A stretch of 57,778 nucleotides of DNA from Methanobrevibacter sp. (lineage in GTDB: Archaea; Methanobacteriota; Methanobacteria; Methanobacteriales; Methanobacteriaceae), in contig JAFUIW010000009.1 in the NCBI GenBank assembly GCA_017473945.1, forward strand, positions 1 through 57,778. Direction: 5' to 3'. The notes under the pieces were generated by a model. That model saw only the letters and a list, made by a program, of their open reading frames with translations, searched no databases and was not told where the DNA came from. Numbering within the stretch: position 1 is the stretch's first letter; each line of letters opens with the position of its first letter. Positions 1 through 7,100 of the stretch are shown here, piece after piece. Position numbers and translations under genes: made by a program.

Positions 1-75
1 CTCAAACTTACCAACAATCTCATCAGCAGTTCCATCATTAATCATAAAAATTAACTCCAAACATACATTTTCATC
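1..75 (-). CDS. partial copy of an Rpn-family C-terminal segment, running off the left edge
   Basis: Read on the minus strand, this end of the window encodes a stretch ending in TADEIVGKFE. That is the same C-terminal motif as the complete Rpn-family gene immediately upstream (98-1030), whose stop lies about 20 bases away. It is therefore a second, diverged copy of that gene's C-terminal part placed directly behind it. An ATG at 43-45 is preceded by GGAG (55-58) at a 9-base spacing, the same spacing as an internal ribosome binding site in the full gene. It could be a remnant of a tandem duplicate, a spare C-terminal cassette, or a separately translated small C-terminal protein. The window ends before this can be decided. 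Confidence 0.55.
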
Positions 76-97
76 CAAAAAAAGATAAAAAAGAAAA

Positions 98-1030
98 TTA
101 TTTAGAATTTAACTGACTTTTCAACATTTCAATTTCATCCCTAAGCCTACTATTCTCAGCTTCAGCATTATTAGCTCTAATAGCCTCATTATCAGCCCTA
201 AGAGCCTCACTATTAGCCCTAAGAGCCTCACTATCCGCTCTGCTATTAGCCCCATCTAACTCCTTTTCAAGCTCAATAATCTTATTCTGAGAAATAATCT
301 CACTCTCAAACTTACCAACAATCTCATCAGCAGTTTCATTATTAATCATATTTACTAACTCCTCATATTCATTTTCATCATCAAAATATGCATCAATCAT
401 CGCATACAATACAGAATATAATGTATATTCCAATTTCTTTGGCATTGCATCTATTTTCAAATATAATTCAATGGCTTGCCTGGTTACTTCTGGAGCAATT
501 TCTCTTTGAGCAAATAACACAATTATTCCCAAATTCAAGGCATCTTTTATTGTTAATTGCTCTTCATTATAATTGATTATATTTTTTAGCCTATTTAATC
601 TTTTTTGATTGTCTTCGGCTCCAAGATCCAAGAACAGCAGTTTGGTTGTTGATGTTGGTGTCCTATCAAATTCCTGAACTGACTTTTCGGAACTTAAATG
701 TGATGCAATGACACTTAAAGGAGGCAGTCTTTCATCGGCAATTTTTTGTATCTCATAATAGCCGATTATTTGAATTTTAGGCCTGTCCACAGCTTTGGAT
801 TGATGTTCCAAAATCACAACTGCTGGCTCGAATAATCTCTCAAAATCGGGATCTACAACATATGAAGCGTCCATCTCCAATATGGTTCCATTCTTAAGAC
901 GCACTTTTACATTGGATTTTCTTCGAAATATGCCTGGAATATCAAAATTCTCATGCAGTTCCTTTGGAAACTCATTATACATTATACCGAATGCAAAATC
1001 AAATGGGTGATGAATCTTTTTTCTTGTCAT
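98..1030 (-). CDS. Rpn-family PD-(D/E)XK nuclease / putative transposase-like protein
   Basis: This 310-residue protein fits the Rpn (recombination-promoting nuclease, formerly transposase_31/PDDEXK transposase) group by overall layout. The N-terminal HHPFDFAFG segment is followed by an acidic strand (MDASYVVDPD) and then an E-x-Q signature (ILEHQS), the expected arrangement of a PD-(D/E)XK core at about residues 50-75. A helical middle section follows. The C-terminal third is a coiled coil built from a 7-residue repeat of the form SEALRAN. Bacterial relatives are DNA endonucleases linked to phage defence. A strong internal ribosome binding site and ATG near residue 228 (see 347-364) suggest a second, shorter C-terminal product of about 83 residues. 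A paralog of a different subgroup lies at 48417-49313. Family assignment is by motif only. Confidence 0.65.
   Translation of the reverse strand: MTRKKIHHPFDFAFGIMYNEFPKELHENFDIPGIFRRKSNVKVRLKNGTILEMDASYVVDPDFERLFEPAVVILEHQSKAVDRPKIQIIGYYEIQKIADERLPPLSVIASHLSSEKSVQEFDRTPTSTTKLLFLDLGAEDNQKRLNRLKNIINYNEEQLTIKDALNLGIIVLFAQREIAPEVTRQAIELYLKIDAMPKKLEYTLYSVLYAMIDAYFDDENEYEELVNMINNETADEIVGKFESEIISQNKIIELEKELDGANSRADSEALRANSEALRADNEAIRANNAEAENSRLRDEIEMLKSQLNSK
167..250 (-). repeat. four 21-bp in-frame repeats in the Rpn coiled coil
   Basis: Four consecutive 21-base units (167-187, 188-208, 209-229, 230-250) share the core AGCCCTAAGAGCCTC on the plus strand, and the outer two units are diverged. Each encodes one heptad (SEALRAN/SEALRAD). 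Gain or loss of a unit keeps the frame and changes the coiled-coil length by exactly one heptad. Confidence 0.85.
347..364 (-). promoter_or_regulatory. internal ribosome binding site and ATG inside the Rpn gene
   Basis: On the minus strand GAGGAG (359-364) stands 9 bases before an in-frame ATG (347-349) that begins the segment MINNETADEIVGKF. Translation from here would give an 83-residue protein containing only the C-terminal dimerisation/coiled-coil part. The same arrangement (GGAG, 9 bases, ATG) is kept in the duplicated fragment at 43-58. Initiation at this site is inferred, not shown. Confidence 0.5.
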
Positions 1031-1225
1031 ACTATTTCTCCATTAAAAAACTTTAATAGATTTGATTAAAACAATGATGAACAGTCGACCGGTAGTGTTT
1101 TTAAATCTATGTTAACCAATTGTATTTTTAAAGAAAAATAAGTTTTTGAACTGCAAAAAAGCACAAAATCGCACTTTGAAAAACTTTATAAATCATGAAA
1201 AAAGAATGCAAAAAATATACCAACA

Positions 1226-1258
1226 CTTAAATATAACATACGAGTTATTACTTTTATG
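1226..1258 (+). promoter_or_regulatory. TATA box close to a start codon; possible leaderless transcript
   Basis: A TATA-like element (CTTAAATATAAC, 1226-1237) is centred about 25 bases before the ATG at 1256, and no purine-rich ribosome binding site lies between. In archaea this spacing puts the transcription start at or next to the start codon, so the surface-protein mRNA may be leaderless. Confidence 0.45.
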
Positions 1259-2821
1259 AACCGAAAATATCTGATTGCAGCGATTGCAATTGTAATAATA
1301 ATAGGCGTAGGTGCGTTTGCACTCACAAATAATAACACCTCTTCAGGAGGAACATCTGTTAATGTTGATGCAAGTGCGCTTGAAGATATGGGAAATCTTG
1401 TTGTAAACGCCAGTGATGAATCAAAAGAGAAGGGATTGATTTCATCCAGTGCAAGTGATTTGAATTCTATTTTAGTAACAAATAATGGTAAACTGTCATT
1501 GAAAGATTCCATTGTTAATAAGACTGGAGACACTGCCACCTCTGGCGATGATGCTGACTTTTACGGTGTAAATTCTGCTGTTTTGGTCAATACCAATGGA
1601 ACAATGGACATTTCCAACGTTGAAATAAATACCAATTCCAAAGGTTCAAACGGTATCTTTGTAACCAACTCCGAAGCTTCAACATCATCAAGCGGAGGAA
1701 ATGCCAGCCAAGGAGCAGCTCCTGAAGCAAACGGAACCGGTCAAGGTGGCAACGGAGCACAACCTCCAGAAGCAACTGGAAACGGAACCGGACAAGGTGG
1801 GGAAGGAGGACAACCTCCTGAAATGCCATCAGGTGAAGGTTCCGGTGAAGGAGGTCAGGCTCCTGGAAACGGTGGTGGAGATCCCTCAGGTGCAAGTGAC
1901 GTTAGCGGAAACACACAGGCAACCGTTAAAAACGTGAAAATCACAACCCACTCCGACAAGTCAAGAGGTCTTGATGCTACATATAAAGGTATAATCAATG
2001 CTGAAAATGTTATCATCAACACCGACGGTCAAAGCTGTGCTGCTCTTGCAACAGACCGTGGAGAAGGTGAAGTGCATGTTAAAAACTCAGACATCAACAC
2101 TGGTGTGAGCAAGGACAGCGGAAGAGGTTCTCCTTTAATCTATTCAACCGGAAACATTACACTCGACAACTCTAAAGGTACTGCATATGTTTCCCAGATT
2201 GCATGCATTGAAGGTAAAAACTCCATTGAAGTAACAAACTCTGACCTTACAGGTTATGCTGAAGGTAACAGAAAGGACGGCGACAACTATGTTGATTTGG
2301 GAGGAGTGTTCATCTACCAATCCATGAGCGGTGACGCTGATGTCGGTACATCACTTTTCACTGCTAAAGACTCCAAGCTGTCAATAGCTGAAGACTCATC
2401 TGTATATAAGGATGCACCTATGTTCCACGTTACAAACACTGCTTGTGTGATTGATTTAATCAATACCGAGTTAAGTTTCGGCAGCGGAACATTTTTAGAA
2501 ATAGCAGGTCAAAACCAGTGGGGAAACACCGGTTCCAACGGAGGAGTGGCTGAGCTGAATACTGATAATGAAAAAATAGACGGAAACGTTATTGTCGATT
2601 CAATAAGCTCACTTAACTGGACCATGAAAAACACCGAATTTAAAGGTGCAATTAATTCAACCGGAAACACCACAGTCAATGTGGCTGAAGGTTCAACATG
2701 GACACTGACCGGAGACTCCGTAGTTTCCTCTTTAGCTGTATCAGGAAACATTGAATACGGTGACTATTCAATAACTGTTGACGGTCAAAAATACGACAGT
2801 TCAAACACTTTTAAAGGATAG
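1256..2821 (+). CDS. membrane-anchored, Gly/Pro-rich surface protein with beta-helix-like repeats
   Basis: The 521-residue protein starts with a short positive stretch and one hydrophobic segment (about residues 5-23), so it is exported and probably held by this N-terminal anchor. Residues about 145-225 form a low-complexity linker of Gly, Pro, Gln and Glu (repeated GTGQGG and QPPE). The flanking parts are rich in short strand-like units ending in N/D/S, such as VNTNGTMDISNVEINT, as in right-handed parallel beta-helix adhesins. No cell-wall anchoring domain or sortase-like tail was seen. It is probably a cell-surface or polysaccharide-interacting protein. The substrate is unknown. It is followed by a hairpin terminator at 2821. 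Confidence 0.6.
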   Translation: MNRKYLIAAIAIVIIIGVGAFALTNNNTSSGGTSVNVDASALEDMGNLVVNASDESKEKGLISSSASDLNSILVTNNGKLSLKDSIVNKTGDTATSGDDADFYGVNSAVLVNTNGTMDISNVEINTNSKGSNGIFVTNSEASTSSSGGNASQGAAPEANGTGQGGNGAQPPEATGNGTGQGGEGGQPPEMPSGEGSGEGGQAPGNGGGDPSGASDVSGNTQATVKNVKITTHSDKSRGLDATYKGIINAENVIINTDGQSCAALATDRGEGEVHVKNSDINTGVSKDSGRGSPLIYSTGNITLDNSKGTAYVSQIACIEGKNSIEVTNSDLTGYAEGNRKDGDNYVDLGGVFIYQSMSGDADVGTSLFTAKDSKLSIAEDSSVYKDAPMFHVTNTACVIDLINTELSFGSGTFLEIAGQNQWGNTGSNGGVAELNTDNEKIDGNVIVDSISSLNWTMKNTEFKGAINSTGNTTVNVAEGSTWTLTGDSVVSSLAVSGNIEYGDYSITVDGQKYDSSNTFKG

Positions 2822-2854
2822 GAAAGATTAGTTTCTTTCCCAATTTTAATTTTT
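2821..2854 (+). terminator. hairpin plus T-rich tract after the surface-protein gene
   Basis: GGAAAGA (2821-2827) pairs with TCTTTCC (2834-2840) around a 6-base loop and is followed by a T-rich stretch (2844-2854). It lies between two convergent genes, so it may serve as the end of the plus-strand transcript. Confidence 0.5.
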
Positions 2855-3368
2855 AGCAGTGAAAACCTGCATCATACGCTTCTTTTAACAGTCCAGGCTG
2901 TGATTTGACATCACCAAATCCTGAAATGACAGCCTTTTCAGTGGGATTTTTGGAAAATCCTATGAAATCCCTGATGCCAGTTAGTACATCACCGTTTTTA
3001 GAACCCGCAGCAGTTATTATGTAGTAATCCTTATCTTCAAGATGCCTGAATATGGGATAGCACCTGTCAAAGAACCTTTTAAGGGTTCCGCACATTGAAA
3101 AGTAGTAAACCGGTGTTGCATATACTATAACATCTGCCTCCATCATCTTGTCAAGAACTTCAGCAAGGCCATCTTCCTGAAAACATTTCATTTCAGGAGT
3201 CTTGCATCTGTAGCATGCCTTGCATGCATGGAATCTGATATCTTCAAGATTATATTTTACAGCTGCATTGTCAGCGTCGAGTGCACCTTTCACAAACTCG
3301 TCACACAAAGTGTCTGAATTTCCACCAATTCTCGGTGATGAACTTATTACAACTACCTTTTTACTCAT
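2853..3368 (-). CDS. NADPH-dependent FMN reductase-like flavoprotein with cysteine cluster
   Basis: A flavodoxin-fold protein of about 171 residues. It begins VVVISSSPRIGGNSD, the FMN-phosphate loop of the FMN-reductase/iron-sulfur flavoprotein family, and carries CKACYRC near residue 50, the compact cysteine motif of archaeal iron-sulfur flavoproteins (a further Cys follows at EMKCFQED). YATPVYYFSMCG is the conserved second flavin-contact loop. I place the start at the ATG at 3366-3368 (MSKKVVVI), because the longer reading frame adds a 10-residue tail buried in the upstream gene. The start overlaps the stop of the flavodoxin gene by 8 bases, so the two are cotranscribed. Probable role: electron transfer or flavin/quinone reduction. 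The partner is unknown. Confidence 0.75.
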   Translation of the reverse strand: MSKKVVVISSSPRIGGNSDTLCDEFVKGALDADNAAVKYNLEDIRFHACKACYRCKTPEMKCFQEDGLAEVLDKMMEADVIVYATPVYYFSMCGTLKRFFDRCYPIFRHLEDKDYYIITAAGSKNGDVLTGIRDFIGFSKNPTEKAVISGFGDVKSQPGLLKEAYDAGFHC

Positions 3369-3828
3369 CTTCAATCCACTCTTTCGCTTTTGAGGCATTA
3401 CCCATGAATCTCATCCCCTTTGTGAAATTAAGTTCGGGATATGTATCCTGAAGGTCACTTACGCATTTGTCAACGCCGGATCCACCGGATGTGCAGAACA
3501 CCTTGATTGTCTTGCCAGTCAAATCAACGCTTTCGATGAATGTGTTGATGATTGTCGGTGCGGTGTACCACCATACCGGAAATCCGATAGCTACGATATC
3601 ATATCCTGAAACGTCACAGGTTTCTGCAATAGGAGGTCTGAATGACTTGTCGTTCATCTCAATGGTTGACCTTGAGTTTTTGTCCATGTAGTCCAAATCT
3701 GCAGGAGTGTAGATTTCCTCCGGCTTGATTTCAAAAATGTCATAGCCGTTTTCATCTGCTATTTTTTCCGCCACACTTTTTGTTACTCCACTTGCTGAGA
3801 AATATGTTACCAGTACATTGCTCATCAT
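3361..3828 (-). CDS. flavodoxin
   Basis: 155 residues with a canonical flavodoxin layout. VTYFSASGVTKSVAEKI is the N-terminal phosphate-binding loop, GFPVWWYTAP the 60s-type loop with Trp next to the flavin, and FCTSGGSG the third loop. There is no signal peptide, so it is a cytoplasmic electron carrier. It is the first gene of a two-gene operon with the FMN reductase-like protein at 2853-3368. AGGTGAT lies directly before two adjacent ATGs, and either may be the start. A perfect 11-bp inverted repeat sits just upstream at 3859-3889. Confidence 0.8.
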   Translation of the reverse strand: MMSNVLVTYFSASGVTKSVAEKIADENGYDIFEIKPEEIYTPADLDYMDKNSRSTIEMNDKSFRPPIAETCDVSGYDIVAIGFPVWWYTAPTIINTFIESVDLTGKTIKVFCTSGGSGVDKCVSDLQDTYPELNFTKGMRFMGNASKAKEWIEDE

Positions 3829-3858
3829 ATCACCTATTTAAAAATAGTATTTAATTAT

Positions 3859-3889
3859 ATATAATTGTTTATCTTCGCAACAATTATAT
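3859..3889. promoter_or_regulatory. perfect 11-bp inverted repeat, candidate operator of the flavodoxin operon
   Basis: ATATAATTGTT (3859-3869) and AACAATTATAT (3879-3889) are exact reverse complements separated by 9 bases, about 30 bases upstream of the flavodoxin start. Size and position fit a dimeric repressor site. The half-site AACAATTATA recurs at about 46383, upstream of larE. The rest of the 3829-4129 intergenic stretch shows no other structure except the terminator at 4088. Confidence 0.5.
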
Positions 3890-4087
3890 TTTGGGGAGCA
3901 AATGTTAGTGCAAGTTTAAATCAAAATAGCTTTTGTTAAACATGACCTTGAAAAAACATCTTCAATTATCTTCATCGAAATTAACATTAACATCAAGCGC
4001 CCTGAAAATCAGACTTGATGTGAAATATAGATATATATGCAATGGTTAAAAGTTTAAAATTAGATTAAATTTAAGTCGGGAAAAACG

Positions 4088-4131
4088 ACAAAAAAATAAA
4101 AAAAAGTTAGAAGAAATTAATGATTTCTTCT
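4088..4131 (-). terminator. terminator of the giant adhesin gene
   Basis: On the minus strand AGAAGAAAT and ATTTCTTCT (4109-4117 and 4123-4131) pair around a 5-base loop, followed by a U-rich run. The hairpin overlaps the stop codon of the adhesin. Confidence 0.7.
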
Positions 4132-7100
4132 ATTTGATAGTTATTTTAACTTTTTTGCTTGACTCTTTGTATGTGACATCACCGGCATATTTTATTACTG
4201 CGGCAAATTTGCCTTTTTTGGTTATTTTAAGGCTGAATGTTACTTGACCTTTAGCGTTGGTTTTACCAGTGTAGGTTTTGCCGTTGATTTTCAAGGTTAC
4301 TATTTTACCTGCCTCAAGGTATGTTTTACCATTAACGGAAGCGCCTTTGATGGTTTTTAAAGTAACTGTGTATTTTTTGGTTTTTGCAGTAGCCTTAAAT
4401 GTTTTAGCACTTGCAGCAATGGAAGTAGTTTTCTTTTTAATGGTAACTTTTTGTACAGCCATTGATGCATGGTAGCCGTCATCGTCCAAGAATACTATTA
4501 CGAATGTGTATAATCCTGCATTTTTCAGGTTGATTTGTACGGCTGCAGATCCGTTTGCATCTGTGGTTCTTTTCAATGTGACACCATTATAACCAATGTA
4601 AATGGTTTTGTTTGCAACAGGATTGCCATTCTCATCGACAAGACGGAAAGTGAAGTTTCCTCCCCTTTCACCCTCATAATAGTCACATGCATACTGAGTG
4701 AAGTCCTCAGCCAAAATAGTTGTATTTGCCCTTTTAACATTTACAGTGACATTTGTGGTGTTGAAAGCATACATTATACCATCACCAACAGTCAATGAAA
4801 TAGTGGCAGTACCTGCACCTACAGCAGTAACAATGCCTTCATCAGTTACACGAACAACAGACTCATTACTGGATACATACTGAACATCCAACAAATCTGG
4901 ATCAGCAGTAGCATTTAAGTCAAATGTGTCGCCAGTTTTCAAATTCAAAGTGGCATTCTCAACACTGACACTAACATCCCTTAAAGATACAGTTACAGTT
5001 ACTGTTTTATTTGAAGCAGCATACATATCATTACCGGCAAATGAAACTGTAACATTAGCAGTACCTTTACCCACAGAAACAATTAAATTTCCGGATAATT
5101 TGATAACACTTTCATTACTGGAAACATATGTCAGATTGCCTGCATCTGCAGGAGTCAAAGTAGCATTGATTTCAACAATTTTACCCACTTCCATGTCAAT
5201 CTTATCATCAACGGAGATAGAAGTATTGATTTTTTCAACAGTTATTGTGGCGTTGTTGACGGTTACATTGTCCAATCCCACATATGATGCATTGACAGAA
5301 TAAACATCACAATCTTCAAAGGTATATTCAGCCCACCAGGTTCCGTTGGCGGTGTAAGTCGCATTTATTTTGTTACCGTCAGGCAATATGAAAAGTAAAC
5401 TTCCAGGCATGACCTCATTGAATATATTGGATTTTGCAGTGATGTTCACTGTCATGTTGGTAGTTGTCTGGGATGTGACATTTACATTTAAGGTCATGTT
5501 TGAAATTGTTTTTTCAGCTTCACTGTAGTATGAATCCTCATCGTGGCGAACGGTTATCCAGTAATCGGCAACATCTTCCAAAACAATTTTTCCGTCAGCA
5601 TCTGTGACCATAACTGTATCTATAACATTGCCGTTGACAACACCCTTAACAGTTATGTTTTGGCCTGCTTCTCCTGTGGATACTGCAGGAGTGAAGCTGT
5701 CTGTGTTTGCAATTCCATCTGCTCCCCAGTAGGTCACATTGGTGAAGTTGACTTTATCATAACTGGAATATATTGCATTTAAAAGGTTATCATAACCCAT
5801 AAATGTTATTTCCAGATTGCTTCCGTTCATTTTTGATTCAAATGCTTCATACTTCACATTTGCCTTGTTGTTTAAGAATGTGGAATGGGAAATAATACTA
5901 ATTTTTGCAGGTTCCTTCTGCCACAAGTCAAGTGCAGAACCACTATTTGCTTCATTTCCATTAAAATTACAATTTAATATAGTAACTTGATCAGCACTGT
6001 AAATAGCACCCCCACTATAGGTTGCAGTGTTATTAGTGAAATTGCAATTTGTTATATTGCCTCTCATATAGCGGTAAACTGCACCACCATAACCGGTTGC
6101 AGTGTTATTGACAAAATTACAGTTGGTCAGACAACCGAAATCCATGTTAACAGCACCGCCCTCGTCTGCAGAGTTATCGGCAAAATTACAATCGGTTACA
6201 ATAGAGTCATTATAAAAGCAAATTGCACCTCCACTACTGTCCTCGCTTATTCCTTTATTTTTAGTAAAATTACAACCTATAACTTCACCAGTGGAGTTTT
6301 CATCGTAATAAATAGCTCCACCATCTTCGATTGCATAGTTGGCTATGAAATTACAGTTTTCCACTGTACCATTTTCTTTAAAGTAAACTGCTCCTCCGTT
6401 TTCAGCATGATTGTCCTTAAATGAAACATCTTTGATGACACCTTCACCAGCAGTTATTGCACCACCTTTAACAGCTGAATTAGCAATGAATTCACCATTG
6501 AATATTACATTCTCAAAGCTTTCGAAGAAATTGACTCCTCCACCAGTAAGAGCATTATTATTGATGAAATCGCTGTTGAATGTAATGTTGTAAGGAGTTT
6601 GACGATAGTTTACAGCTCCACCATACTTAGCGGCAGTATTGTTTACGAAATCACAAGTAAATATGGAATTAGATGATGTATTCTTAAATGTTATTGCTCC
6701 ACCATTACCATCTTCGCTAACTTGTCCTAAAGCAGTGTTGTTAAAGAAATAACCGGTGAAATTATTTTTATCGGTAGTGTTGTAGAAAAACATTGCGCCA
6801 CCACATGATTTAGCAACATTAGACATGAACTCAGAGCTAAACTTATTACGATTTGCCTTATTGTAGAAAAAGATTGCACCACCATAAAGCGCATAATTGT
6901 CCTCAAAAATGCCTTCAAATGTATTGTTTTCAGCTAAATTACGGAAAATTATTGCACCTCCGCTAGCCTGTCTTGCCTTATTGCCATAGAACTCTGAGGA
7001 AAAATTATTATTCAATGCTTGTCCACGAACAAAAATCGCTCCACCAGCCCTTTCAGCATCATTACCTTCAAAATAGCTGTCAATTGTTACATTATCAACT

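Noticed and set aside
98..1030. A mobile element carried by the Rpn 'transposase-like' gene
   Set aside because: No terminal inverted repeats or target-site duplications flank it, and Rpn proteins are now viewed as nucleases rather than true transposases.
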